The notes beneath the pieces are model-generated. The model was not told the DNA's origin, did not search any database, and saw nothing but the letters and a program-made list of their open reading frames with translations. From positions 1-64,000 of the forward strand of contig CAYMEX010000009.1 of the NCBI GenBank assembly GCA_964389525.1: a DNA stretch of 64,000 nucleotides, given 5' to 3'. This DNA is from JAFLTL01 sp964389525. Its GTDB lineage: Bacteria > Bacteroidota > Bacteroidia > Bacteroidales > Muribaculaceae. The position numbers and the translations under genes are program-made. Positions 26,832 to 35,724 of this stretch are shown here, piece by piece. How positions within the stretch are numbered: the first letter of the stretch is position 1; every line of letters starts with the position of its first letter.

Positions 26832-26961
26832 TCCACCTTCCCCGAACATCATTCATCACAACGCAAGCCGCGGTAGCGGCCACCCACCCTTCAGATCCCC
26901 TATATTAGCTACAATAGCTATCCAAGCTACCACCCCACAAAGCCACCGATAGGATGCAAAA

Positions 26962-27051
26962 ATGCCTGAAAGGCATTTCAGAAACAGTAGCCGGGTACAC
27001 CGCAAGGTGTGCCCGGTAAAAAACCCGCCATAAAGCGTGTCTGAAAGACAC
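26962..27051 (+). repeat. Composite hairpin module A, copy 4
   Basis: Same three-hairpin order as the other copies: GAA-loop hairpins at 26962-26976 and 27037-27051, with the CCGGG-type stem between. Confidence 0.85.
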
Positions 27052-27060
27052 CTTGTTACA

Positions 27061-27170
27061 GCCTCCGTCGGAGACGGATAATAATACAAAGCCCCACATC
27101 GAGCGCGCAGCGCGAAGGTGTGGGGTAATGTCGTTCTGCCAAAACATGGCCTCGAAGATGTCAATTATCC
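27061..27170 (+). repeat. Composite hairpin module B, copy 2
   Basis: Directly follows module A copy 4. Here the first hairpin has the loop GGA with a compensating symmetric stem (CCGTC-GGA-GACGG), so the stem is kept while the loop changes. Confidence 0.8.
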
Positions 27171-27280
27171 TCCGAACATCATTCACCACAACGCGCGCCG
27201 CGCTGCATCCACCCGCCACTCGCCCACCATTCCCCTACAGCAGCTACAATAGCTATAAAAGCTATCCCCCTACACACACC

Positions 27281-27777
27281 GAGGCATCGCAGATGCCGCA
27301 ACCCGGCGTAGCCGGAGATTAACCCCATCCTGCGAGCGAAGCGAACAGGGTGGGGATCCTGCATCCCTCGCAACCAGTCTCGCAGAGACTGAACCGCCCC
27401 ATCATATCTCATACCGGAGGTATGACATTTCGTTAACCGGGTTCGCTTGCGAGCCCGGTTCTGATCGCCCTTCTCCCGTATCAGCCCTGGCGGGGCTGCA
27501 CCTCCACACCCGAAGATCCGACAGTGTGGGGTAAAATCGTTCTCCCAAAACACGGCCTCGGAGAGGTCATTTATCCGCCGTCCCCGAACACTATTCATCA
27601 CAACACGCGCCGCGGTAGCGGCGACACATAAGTAGCACCGGGTGACCGCAGGGAACCCGGTGTGCGCGACGCACACCCCCACAGAGCTGCAGCGCAGCGA
27701 CACATGTGCTCTCCGCATCCACCCGCCACTCGCCCACCACACCCTATATTAGCTATCATAGCCCCCCCCCCCACACC
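27281..27777 (+). repeat. Tandem hairpin unit 1 (about 497 bp)
   Basis: Begins at GAGGCATCGCAGATGCC and runs through about twelve hairpins to the next copy of the same start. It contains the GGCATC, CCGGC, CCCCA, CAGTCTC, CATACC, AACCGGG, AGCCC, CCTC, CCGC, CACCGGGT and GTGTGCG stems in that order. Confidence 0.85.
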
Positions 27778-28272
27778 GAGGCATCGCAGATGCCGCAACC
27801 CGGCGTAGCCAGAGATTAACCCCATCCTGTAAGCGAAGCGAACAGGGTGGGGATCCTGCATCCCCCGACAACCAGTCTCGCAGAGACTGAACCGCCCCCC
27901 ATATCTCATACCGGAGGTATGACATTTCGTTAACCGGGTTCGCTTGCGAGCCCGGTTCTGATCGCCCTTCTCCCGTATCAGCCCTGGCGGGGCTGCACCT
28001 CCACACCCGAAGATCCGACAGTGTGGGGTAAAATCGTTCTCCCAAAACACGGCCTCGGAGAGGTCATTTATCCGCCGTCCCCGAACACTATTCATCACAA
28101 CACGCGCCGCGGTAGCGGCGACACATAAGTAGCACCGGGTGACCGCAGGGAACCCGGTGTGCGCGACGCACACCCCCACAGAGCTGCAGCACAGCGACAC
28201 ATGTGCTCTCCGCATCCACCCCCACTCGCCCACCACACCCTATATTAGCTCTCATAGCCCATCCCACACCCC
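27778..28272 (+). repeat. Tandem hairpin unit 2 (about 495 bp)
   Basis: Near-identical to unit 1, same order of hairpins. It is preceded by an eleven-base C run (27762-27772). Small differences include GTAAGCGAAGC for GCGAGCGAAGC. Confidence 0.85.
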
Positions 28273-28765
28273 GAGGCATCGAAGATGCCGCAACCCGGCG
28301 TAGCCGGAGCTTAACCCCATCCTGTAAGCGAAGCGAACAGGGTGGGGACTAAGCCCCCCCCGACAACCAGTCTCGCAGAGGCTGAACCACCCCCTCATAT
28401 CTCATACCGGAGGTATGACATTTCGTTAACCGGGTTCGCTTGCGAGCCCGGTTATGATCGCCCTTCTCCCGTATCAGCCCCGGCGGGGCTGCACCTCCAC
28501 ACCCAAAGATCCGACAGTGTGGGGTAAAATCGTTCTCCCAAAACACGGCCTCAAAGAGGTCATGTATCCTTCGAACATTATTCATCACAACGCAAGCCGC
28601 GGTAGCGGCGACACATAAGTAGCACTAGGTGACCGCAGGGAACCCGGTGTGCGCGACGCACATCCCCACAGAGCTGCAGCGCAGCGACACATGTGCTCTC
28701 CGCATCCACCCCCCCCACTCGCCCACCACACCCTATATTAGATATCATAGCCCATCCTACACACC
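28273..28765 (+). repeat. Tandem hairpin unit 3 (about 493 bp)
   Basis: Same order of hairpins. The first loop is GAA instead of GCA, giving GGCATC-GAA-GATGCC; the arms are unchanged. Confidence 0.85.
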
Positions 28766-29327
28766 GAGGCATCGCAGATGCCGCAACCCGGCGTAGCCGG
28801 AGCTTAACCCCATCCTGCGAGCGAAACAAACAGGGTGGGGACTAAGCCCCCCCCGACAACCAGTCTCGCAGAGACTGAACCGTCCCCCCCCCATATCTCA
28901 TACCGGAGGTATGACATTTCGTTAACCGGGTTCGCTTGCGAGCCCGGTTCTGATCGCCCTTCTCCCGTATCAGCCCTGGCGGGGCTGCACCTCCACACCC
29001 GAGCAGCGCGAAGGTGTGGGGATATGTTCGATTTGACTTTACACGGCCTCGAAGAGGTCATATATGCGACATCTTCGATGCCGTTTCTCTCGATTTTTCT
29101 TTACCCCATGCCTTCGCTACGCTCGACATGGGGCTTTGTATTACTATCCGTCTTCGACGGAGGCATGGCGGTGAGCCGCAGCGCCACCCACCACCTCATC
29201 CCCCACACACTGCTGCCGGAGGCAGCATTTGTGGTAAGCCTCACGGTCGCGGCAAAGCCGCACCGTGAGGTAAGCAAACCCACAAAAACCCCATGACCTC
29301 GCAAGAGGTCATCCTCCCCCACACACC
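28766..29327 (+). repeat. Tandem hairpin unit 4 (about 562 bp, chimeric)
   Basis: The first half follows the unit. From about 29044 it switches to a stretch of about 120 bases shared with the right end of R1 (7157-7280, with TCATATAT, GACATCTTCGATGCCGTTTCT and the CCCCATG..CATGGGG stem). It then has TGCTGCC-GGA-GGCAGCA and TGACCTC-GCAA-GAGGTCA hairpins not seen in the other units. Confidence 0.8.
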
Positions 29328-29795
29328 GAGGCATCGAAGATGCCCTAACCCAGCGTAGCCGGAGCTTAACCCCATCCTGTGAGCGAAGCGAACAGGGTGG
29401 GGATCCTGCATCCCCCGACAACCAGTCTCGCAGAGACTGAACCGCCCCCTCATATCTCATACCGGAGGTATGACATTTCGTTAACCGGGTTCGCTTGCGA
29501 GCCCGGTTCTGATCGCCCTTCTCCCGTATCAGCCCTAGCGGGGCTGCACCTCCACACCTGAGCAGCGCGAAAGTGTGGGGTAAAATCATTGTGCCAAAAC
29601 ATGGCCTCGAAGAGGTCAATTATCCTCCGAACATTATTCATCACAACACGCGCCGCACTGCGGCTACCCACCCTTCGCGCCCCCTGCCTCCGTCGAAGAC
29701 GGATAATAATACAAAGCCCCACATCGAGCGCGCAGCGCGAAGGTGTGGGGTAAAATCGTTCTCCCAAAACGCGGCCTCGGAGAAGTCATTTATCC
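29328..29795 (+). repeat. Partial tandem unit 5 joined to module B copy 3
   Basis: Starts like the other units (GGCATC-GAA-GATGCC), follows the unit through the AACCGGG and AGCCC stems, then passes into module B at 29686-29795. Confidence 0.8.
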
Positions 29796-29872
29796 GACAT
29801 CCCAGCCACTCGCGCGCCCCCTATATTAGCTACAATAGCTATCCAAGCTATCCCCTCCCACAACAAAAACAA

Positions 29873-29900
29873 GCGGGCGGCCTCACACGAGGTCGCCCGC
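29873..29900 (-). terminator. Terminator of the exbB-exbD-exbD-tonB operon
   Basis: Arms GCGGGCG-g-CCTC and GAGG-t-CGCCCGC around ACAC, 20 bases past the tonB stop, followed on the minus strand by TTGTTTTTGTTG. Confidence 0.8.
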
Positions 29901-29920
29901 CACTGATGATATCGAATTTA

Positions 29921-30763
29921 TTAGATACCTGCGAGTTTGAAGCGGATGGGGAGTGTAAACCAAACGTTCACATTCTGACCATTCATCTTACCGGGGATGA
30001 ACTTAGGCAGAGTCTTCACGACGCGCACAGCCTCCTTGTCGAGGTCGGGGTCTTTTGAACGAACCACCTTAACTTCACCTACTGTTCCGTCTTTGGTCAC
30101 AACGAACTGTACGACAACCTGACCCTGGATACCATTCTCCTGTGCCATAGCCGGGTACTTGATGTGATCGTTGACATACTTCAGCAGTTCAGCATCACCG
30201 CCGGGGAACTGAGGCATCTGCTCTACAGCAGTGAACACCTGATTCTCTTCAACCGGAGCTTTCTCCTCGACGATGATCTCGTCTTTGTGCTCGCGCACGA
30301 CATTGATATCGTCGGTACCCTGATCGAAGTCGGTGTTACCGAGAGCGGTGGTGGTTTCCTGAAGTTCATCCTGGCTCTTGATCTCCTCTGTCACCTCCTC
30401 ATCATCAACGATGGCGATCTCAGTCACCTTCATGGTGTTAAGGATTTCTTCGGGGAGAGCCTCGGGCTGCTGCTCTTCTACGCGCTGCAGCTCTTCGACT
30501 TCTTCAGTCTCCTCCGTCTCAGATGCGAGTTCGGCAAGAGTCTGCTCAATTGTGTCCTCAGGCTTAGCCTCAGGTTTCGGGAGCTTGTCAATGATGAATG
30601 AGAGAGCGAACACCCCACAGATGAAAAGTATTACTACGATCATCGAATGGTTGTGACGTGCGTCACTCGCTGCGCGGAGCTGGTATGCGCCAAACTCCTT
30701 GTTCTTACCCTCAAAGATAAGATCGCGCCATTCTTTTGATGAAAGATCTACGTCTTTAGCCAT
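29921..30763 (-). CDS. tonB: TonB-family energy transducer
   Basis: A 280-residue inner-membrane protein that transmits proton-motive energy from ExbB-ExbD to outer-membrane receptors such as the SusC protein in this window. It has a cytoplasmic start (LSSKEWRDLIFEGKNKEFGAY), one membrane span at about residues 41-59 (MIVVILFICGVFALSFII), an acidic/proline periplasmic linker, and a TonB C-terminal domain (IKYPAMAQENGIQGQVVVQF, GTVGEVKVVRSKDPDLD, LPKFIPGKMNGQNVNVWFTL). Last gene of its operon, 39 bases after the second exbD. The motif PQFPGGDAELLKYVNDH is typical of Bacteroidetes TonB proteins. Confidence 0.95.
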   Translation of the reverse strand: MAKDVDLSSKEWRDLIFEGKNKEFGAYQLRAASDARHNHSMIVVILFICGVFALSFIIDKLPKPEAKPEDTIEQTLAELASETEETEEVEELQRVEEQQPEALPEEILNTMKVTEIAIVDDEEVTEEIKSQDELQETTTALGNTDFDQGTDDINVVREHKDEIIVEEKAPVEENQVFTAVEQMPQFPGGDAELLKYVNDHIKYPAMAQENGIQGQVVVQFVVTKDGTVGEVKVVRSKDPDLDKEAVRVVKTLPKFIPGKMNGQNVNVWFTLPIRFKLAGI

Positions 30764-30802
30764 TGTCTTGTGTCTTTATCGGTAAATAAATAGATCTGTC
30801 TA

Positions 30803-31546
30803 TCACTTTTTGATGTTGGCAAGGCCCTGCGAAGTGCGGTAACCGAAGATCATCATCGAGTCGAGGTGATTCATCTGGTCGATCTGATAACGCGAGATCT
30901 GGTTGATCTGCATCTCGTCGAGAGCAGTGATCACACTCTCCCACGATGCGTCGGGAGTAGCCTTGATGATCACAACCGGACGGGTAAGAGTCGAGTCGTT
31001 ACGTATTTCACGTGCGATCTTCTGGTACTCTTCCTCAGTGATCTCCTTGTTGCGCCACTTCACTTTCTGTTCCTCGATACGCTCAAGCACCTTCTGGTTC
31101 TTGTCGTGAAGGATCTTACGGATACCCTGAGGAACCTTGTTCTCATTGCCGAGGAACTGTGTGGCCGAGATATTGGACTGCACACCCTGTGCGTCGTTCA
31201 CCTTGCTGACGTCAACACCTTCCTGAAGCACAGGCTTACCTTCGTAATAGTAAACAACTGTACCGGCATCGGCCTTGACATCACCGTTGGCGTTACGCTC
31301 TGCGTCAAGGATCAGCGTCACGGCCTCGGAGTCCTTCGCTTTGTTCATCTCAGTCTTCTCGACCTTCTCATTGGAGGGGAGGGCGATGTTAAGAGTCTGA
31401 GACTTGATCATGGTCGTACAAAGCATGAAGAACGTGATCAGAAGCATGTTCATATCCACCATGGGAGTGAAGTCCACATGGATAGCCATCTTCTTCTGGG
31501 CACCTTTTTTCTTTTTGCCCTTATCGGATTGTTCTATCTGTGCCAT
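30803..31546 (-). CDS. exbD: ExbD-type biopolymer transport protein (second)
   Basis: A 247-residue protein with a basic N-terminus and a single membrane span carrying the conserved aspartate (DFTPMVDMNMLLITFFML). The periplasmic part contains RPVVIIKATPDASWESVITALDEMQ, the ExbD/TolR domain. It works with ExbB as the proton-driven stator of the TonB system. It is longer than classic ExbD (about 140 residues), with a central insert of about 100 residues rich in E, K and Q, as common in Bacteroidetes. Six bases separate it from the preceding exbD, so the two are co-translated and may form a heteromeric pair. Confidence 0.92.
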   Translation of the reverse strand: MAQIEQSDKGKKKKGAQKKMAIHVDFTPMVDMNMLLITFFMLCTTMIKSQTLNIALPSNEKVEKTEMNKAKDSEAVTLILDAERNANGDVKADAGTVVYYYEGKPVLQEGVDVSKVNDAQGVQSNISATQFLGNENKVPQGIRKILHDKNQKVLERIEEQKVKWRNKEITEEEYQKIAREIRNDSTLTRPVVIIKATPDASWESVITALDEMQINQISRYQIDQMNHLDSMMIFGYRTSQGLANIKK

Positions 31547-31552
31547 GGCGGG

Positions 31553-32308
31553 TTAGTCATTTTCTGTTTTAAGTGCGGTCATCACGCTAAAACGGTTCAT
31601 CTTGATAGTCTGAAGGTCATTCAGTATCTGATGCATCGTCTCGTACTTGGTGTCCTTGTCGGCCTTCACTGCGATGCCCTCGCCGCCCTTGATGGCGTCT
31701 GAAAGCTGAGGATTGCCGGCATTGTTGATTGCACGCATCCAGATGCGGAACTCATTGGTGATTTCCTTCGAGCCGTCGGCGTTTGTGAAGACGATCTCAT
31801 CCATCGGAATACCGATGTTGGGATTCTTGCTGGGATCCTGGAACTCGTCCTGCTTTTCGACCTTCAGCTGGAGGAACTCGTGCATCTGTGCCAGGGGCAC
31901 ACCCACACTGTTGAGCTCTGCAAACTTATCGAGATCCGATGAAGTTATGCCAGTGCTTTTGCCTGTATACTTTTCATATTCGGTAGCCGCATTCTGCAAC
32001 GCGTTGCGCTTTACGGCTTTGGTTCCCCATGTGTCGGCAAACTCCTCGTCGGCGGCACCGGCGATGCTCATGAAGATATGAGCCTTCTCCTTGCCGTCGG
32101 CACCGTTTGTGGTACCTACGAGTATGGTTGCGACGTTTTCAATGGGGACTTTCTTTTCCTGAACCGAAGAAGGTGTGATAACTGTCACAGGCTCCTTGGC
32201 AAGGAACGTCGAGGTCAACATGAAGAAAGTAAGCAAAAGAACCGTCACGTCACTCATCGCGGTCATGTCGATGAGGGTGCTCTTTCTTTTTGGTTTTACT
32301 TTTCCCAT
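31553..32308 (-). CDS. exbD: ExbD-type biopolymer transport protein (first)
   Basis: A 251-residue ExbD/TolR-family protein: basic start, a span with the key aspartate (TLIDMTAMSDVTVLLLTFFML), then a periplasmic part with a central insert and the terminal motif GIAVKADKDTKYETMHQILNDL. It differs clearly from the next gene, so this is an old duplication rather than a recent copy. It lies 59 bases after exbB. Confidence 0.92.
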   Translation of the reverse strand: MGKVKPKRKSTLIDMTAMSDVTVLLLTFFMLTSTFLAKEPVTVITPSSVQEKKVPIENVATILVGTTNGADGKEKAHIFMSIAGAADEEFADTWGTKAVKRNALQNAATEYEKYTGKSTGITSSDLDKFAELNSVGVPLAQMHEFLQLKVEKQDEFQDPSKNPNIGIPMDEIVFTNADGSKEITNEFRIWMRAINNAGNPQLSDAIKGGEGIAVKADKDTKYETMHQILNDLQTIKMNRFSVMTALKTEND

Positions 32309-32367
32309 ATTTTACCTATTGTTTAAAGAGTTTAAGGTAGTTCTTTAATCGCTGGATAAAACAGGGA

Positions 32368-33228
32368 TCAGTGGGTAGCTGCGAATGACTGTACGATTGA
32401 GTAGCCGATCTCGTCGATGGCATACGTCATGTTGTCAATCTTGTTGGTGTAGAAGTTGTAAGAAATTACAGCAAATGCACCGGTGGCGATACCGAAGGCG
32501 GTGTTCACAAGTGCCTCCGAAATACCTTTTGAAAGTTCGCTCGAGTCAGGAGCACCAGAAGCACCGAGGGCCTGGAACGACTTGATCATACCGATCACAG
32601 TACCGAGAAGACCTACGAGAGTACCGAGAGTGGTAAGAGTAGCGACGATCGGGAGGTTCTGCTGAAGAGAAGGCATCTCCATTGCGGTAGCCTCTTCAAC
32701 TTCCTTCTGAAGGGTAGCGATTTTCTGCTCCTTGCTGAGAATTGTGTTCTTGTCCATCTCCTCGTAACGAACGAGAGCGGCCGAAACTACTGCTGCTACC
32801 GAACCCTTCTGAGCCTTGCAGAGCTGCTGAGCCTTGGCGATGTCGTTAGTAGCGAGACAACCCTTGATGTCCTTGACAAACTTGGTGATATTACCTTTAC
32901 CCTTAGCGCTCTTCAGAGCAATGTAACGCTCTACCGAAAGAACGATTACGGTGAGGAAGAGTGTCTGGAGGACAGGCACGATCACACCACCCATGTAGAT
33001 GGTACCGATAAGGTCGCTCGGGTTAGCCTTGACGTCGGCAAATGCCATCGAGGTGATACCCTCGGCGTTCTCAAGCTCGAAGTGGCTCGGGTTACCGAAG
33101 AAGAAGAGGAAGAGACATACAGCTACAATGAAGCAGGCAATGATCACCAAAAAGGCGTTCTTGATACCGCGAACGTTGTGGCCGGCGTTAGCTGCCTTAG
33201 CAGCCTGTTGGGGCTTGTTAGCTTCCAT
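32368..33228 (-). CDS. exbB: ExbB/TolQ/MotA-family proton channel protein
   Basis: A 286-residue membrane protein with spans near residues 26-46 (AFLVIIACFIVAVCLFLFFF), about 85-103 (GVIVPVLQTLFLTVIVLS), about 190-215 (LPIVATLTTLGTLVGLLGTV) and about 235-260. The segment TLGTLVGLLGTVIGMIKSF and the ALVNTAFGI motif are hallmarks of ExbB/TolQ. It forms the pentameric channel around the ExbD helices. First gene of exbB-exbD-exbD-tonB, with a well-formed promoter about 110 bases upstream. Confidence 0.95.
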   Translation of the reverse strand: MEANKPQQAAKAANAGHNVRGIKNAFLVIIACFIVAVCLFLFFFGNPSHFELENAEGITSMAFADVKANPSDLIGTIYMGGVIVPVLQTLFLTVIVLSVERYIALKSAKGKGNITKFVKDIKGCLATNDIAKAQQLCKAQKGSVAAVVSAALVRYEEMDKNTILSKEQKIATLQKEVEEATAMEMPSLQQNLPIVATLTTLGTLVGLLGTVIGMIKSFQALGASGAPDSSELSKGISEALVNTAFGIATGAFAVISYNFYTNKIDNMTYAIDEIGYSIVQSFAATH

Positions 33229-33335
33229 AATTGTTTGAAAACTTTTTAGTTATTACGATGATTGATTTTATATAGATTACTCTTGTGTTTTATCGGCTCC
33301 CACGCGGTCGTTTATGACACATTGAAGTCTGACGG

Positions 33336-33366
33336 CAAAGATATTATTATTTTTCTTTAGCGCAAA
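33336..33366 (-). promoter_or_regulatory. Promoter of exbB operon
   Basis: Minus strand TTTG (33366-33363), 19 bases, then TATCTTTG (33343-33336): a full match to the Bacteroidetes sigma-ABfr form TTTG-N19-TAnnTTTG. The predicted leader before exbB is about 100 bases. Confidence 0.8.
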
Positions 33367-33514
33367 TTTTTTCTGATACCATTTTTTACTGTTTTACAAC
33401 ATCACCAAACGATTTCCGACAATTTCCACGGTTAATCTTAATGTTACAAACAATCTGTTCCATAAAGTTTTTCACAAAATATCATCATGCACTTCCCATA
33501 TAAATAATAATACC

Positions 33515-33522
33515 TAACTTTG
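33515..33522 (+). promoter_or_regulatory. Candidate -7 box for dnaB
   Basis: TAACTTTG fits TAnnTTTG, 65 bases before the dnaB ATG. No TTTG at the expected upstream distance. Confidence 0.5.
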
Positions 33523-33587
33523 AGCTGAATTTTCCGCTTGACTCCGGAAATATCAGCTTTTAGTTTGAAACTTCCTGCTTTCACGAT

Positions 33588-35138
33588 ATGCCTGAACAGT
33601 CTTCGCGCTCCGGCGCATTCCGAAACGACAGACAGCGTCAGAACGCTCCATCGGACGTCGACGGACGCATGGTGCCACGCGACAACGAACTTGAGCAGAC
33701 CGTGCTCGGAGCCATAATGCTCGAGCGCGACGCATACACCAACGTCTGCGACATACTTAAGCCCGAGAGCTTCTACGAGCCGGCACACCAGAAGATATAT
33801 TCGGCTGTGCAGCAGCTCGGCATGCGACAGCAGCCAATCGACATGCTCACCGTCACCGAGCAGCTGCGACTCGACGGCAACCTCGAGGCCGCAGGAGGCC
33901 CGGTGTATATCGCCCAGCTCACGTCGCGCGTGCTCTCGGGAGCAAACGTCGAGTACCACGCGCGCATCGTGGCACAGAAATATCTCGCGCGCGAGCTCAT
34001 CAGCTTCGCGTCGAGCATCGAGAGCAAAGCTTTCGACGAGACAAACGACGTCGACGATCTGCTGCAGGAAGCCGAAGGAAAACTCTTTGAGATATCGCAG
34101 CGCAACGTCAAGAAAGACGTCACGCAGATCGATCCTGTCATAAAACAGGCGATCGAGCAGATCGAGGCAGCATCCAACCGCACGACAGGTCTCTCGGGAC
34201 TCGAGACAGGCTACACCGAGATCGACAAGATCACATCGGGCTGGCAGGCATCCGACCTCATCATCATCGCCGCCCGTCCCGCCATGGGTAAGACCGCATT
34301 TGTCCTCTCCATGGCCAAGAACATGGCAGTCGACTACAACACCCCCGTGGCCATCTTCTCACTCGAGATGTCGAACGTGCAGCTCGTAAACCGTCTCATA
34401 AGCAACGTCTGCGAGCTGCCCGGCGAAATCATCAAGAGCGGACAGCTCAGCCAGCCAGAGTGGGATCAGCTCATGACACGCATCAAGCGACTCTACAGCG
34501 CACCGCTCTACATCGACGACACGGCCGCACTTTCGATCTTCGAGCTCCGAACAAAAGCGCGCCGCCTCGTGCGCGAGCACGATATAAAAATCATCATCAT
34601 CGACTATCTGCAGCTGATGAACGCCTCAGGCATGCGCTTCGGAAGCCGCGAGCAGGAGGTGAGCATGATCTCGCGCTCGCTAAAGCAGCTTGCCAAAGAG
34701 CTGAACATACCCATCATAGCCCTTTCGCAGCTCAACCGATCGGTCGAGTCGCGCGGAACAGGCAACGAGGGCAAGCGCCCGCAGCTCAGCGACCTCCGCG
34801 AGAGCGGCGCCATCGAGCAGGACGCCGACCTCGTGTGCTTCATCCACCGCCCGGAATACTATCTGCACTCCGACGTCGACTCAGAGGGGCGCGACATACG
34901 CGGCCTGGCTGAATTTCAGATCGCCAAGCACCGTAGCGGTAAAGTCGCAGACGTCGATCTGCGCTTCCGCTCCAAATTCGCACGTTTCGAGAACTGGTCC
35001 GACGCGGCCGTGTCGGCTTTCGACGGCACGCGCACATCTGTCGGTTCAAGCATGAATCTGCCCGATTCCCCATCCGACTCCCCCTTCGGCTCGCAGTCCG
35101 ACATCACATCGGGTCCCGGCGAGCCTACTCCGTTCTGA
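33588..35138 (+). CDS. dnaB: Replicative DNA helicase DnaB
   Basis: A 516-residue hexameric replicative helicase. The N-terminal primase-binding domain (about 30-130) begins VPRDNELEQTVLGAIMLERD. The RecA-like motor domain follows from about residue 185 (TTGLSGLETGYTEIDKITSG), with Walker A ARPAMGKTAF, Walker B IIIIDYLQLM, and the motif SQLNRSVESR. No intein is present. The C-terminal tail of about 45 residues is serine/proline rich and disordered-looking. Its stop overlaps by 14 bases with the stop end of the convergent yigZ-like gene. Confidence 0.97.
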   Translation: MPEQSSRSGAFRNDRQRQNAPSDVDGRMVPRDNELEQTVLGAIMLERDAYTNVCDILKPESFYEPAHQKIYSAVQQLGMRQQPIDMLTVTEQLRLDGNLEAAGGPVYIAQLTSRVLSGANVEYHARIVAQKYLARELISFASSIESKAFDETNDVDDLLQEAEGKLFEISQRNVKKDVTQIDPVIKQAIEQIEAASNRTTGLSGLETGYTEIDKITSGWQASDLIIIAARPAMGKTAFVLSMAKNMAVDYNTPVAIFSLEMSNVQLVNRLISNVCELPGEIIKSGQLSQPEWDQLMTRIKRLYSAPLYIDDTAALSIFELRTKARRLVREHDIKIIIIDYLQLMNASGMRFGSREQEVSMISRSLKQLAKELNIPIIALSQLNRSVESRGTGNEGKRPQLSDLRESGAIEQDADLVCFIHRPEYYLHSDVDSEGRDIRGLAEFQIAKHRSGKVADVDLRFRSKFARFENWSDAAVSAFDGTRTSVGSSMNLPDSPSDSPFGSQSDITSGPGEPTPF

Positions 35139-35724
35139 CCCCCGGCAGCTTATCGAGCCTCCCCTTCACCCCCGCCACCATCGACAGGGGCATCGACAAC
35201 ACATACCTGCACTCCATCCCCATCTCCTGACTCACCACGTCAAGGCCAAGCTCCTTGACGATCTTCATCACGCCGTTCACCGACTCATAGCGGCACGACA
35301 GCGCAATCCTCCCCTCTTCCACCACCTCCTTCTTCCCCGCGTCGTCGAGAGCCAGCCTCGCTGCCTCGCGGTAAGCGGCTATAAGACCGGGCGTGCCAAG
35401 CTTTATGCCGCCGAAATATCTCACCACGACCACAAGCACGTCGGTGAGTCCGAAAGAATTTATCTGACCCAGTATGGGCCGTCCGGCAGTCCCCGACGGC
35501 TCCCCGTTGTCGTTGCTCTGATACTCGGTGCGCGACGGCCCCAGCATATAGGCCCAGCACACATGGCGCGCATCATGCCACTCGTTGGCCATACGCTTCA
35601 CCGTCGACCGAGCCTCCTCGGCAGTAGTCACATGAAACGCAAAAGACAGGAAGCGGCTCATCTTTTCAGTGAGCCGCCCCTCTCCTTCACGCTCTATTGT
35701 ATAGTATATGTCCGACTCAGCCAC
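35125..35724 (-). CDS. YigZ/IMPACT-family protein
   Basis: A 199-residue protein of the IMPACT/YigZ family: MSRFLSFAFHV, DARHVCWAYMLG, the signature DNGEPSGTAGRPILGQI, and VVVVRYFGGIKLGTPGLIAAY. A DUF1949-type C-terminal half follows. I start at the GTG at 35724 (VAESDIYYTIERE), which overlaps the nqrF stop by eight bases and gives a normal N-terminus; a farther GTG at 35760 would only add residues read from inside nqrF. The overlap implies translational coupling to the nqr operon. Family role: ribosome-associated or translation-stress regulation in eukaryotic IMPACT; the bacterial function is not settled. Confidence 0.88.
   Translation of the reverse strand: MAESDIYYTIEREGEGRLTEKMSRFLSFAFHVTTAEEARSTVKRMANEWHDARHVCWAYMLGPSRTEYQSNDNGEPSGTAGRPILGQINSFGLTDVLVVVVRYFGGIKLGTPGLIAAYREAARLALDDAGKKEVVEEGRIALSCRYESVNGVMKIVKELGLDVVSQEMGMECRYVLSMPLSMVAGVKGRLDKLPGVRTE

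Larger units (their letters stand above)
26432..29872. repeat. Hairpin array R2 (about 3.4 kb, non-coding)
   Basis: No credible gene; the open frames here are repetitive and arginine- or proline-rich. The interval is a mosaic of small inverted repeats. Examples: GGCATC-GCA-GATGCC (27283-27297), CCGGC-GTA-GCCGG (27303-27315), CAGTCTC-GCA-GAGACTG (27375-27391), CATACC-GGA-GGTATG (27410-27424), AACCGGG..CCCGGTT with inner TCGC-TT-GCGA (27435-27460), GTGTGCG-CGA-CGCACAC (27660-27676). Stems contain GCGAAGC (for example 27336-27342), the sequence of a known very stable DNA mini-hairpin. It is built from module A, module B and a roughly 495-bp tandem unit, separated by AGCTA-rich links. It lies between the convergent ends of the thioredoxin-like gene and tonB. 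Confidence 0.85.
33229..33587. other. Divergent intergenic region exbB / dnaB
   Basis: AT-rich interval of 359 bases with the exbB promoter on the minus strand and a candidate dnaB -7 box on the plus strand. No gene or RNA is recognised. Confidence 0.7.

Noticed and set aside
27179..28829. Open frames of 80-210 codons within R2
   Set aside because: They follow the tandem repeats and show only arginine/cysteine-rich low-complexity translations.
26432..29872. CRISPR array
   Set aside because: Repeats are long, internally palindromic and differ in size and content; there are no regular repeat-spacer units and no cas genes.
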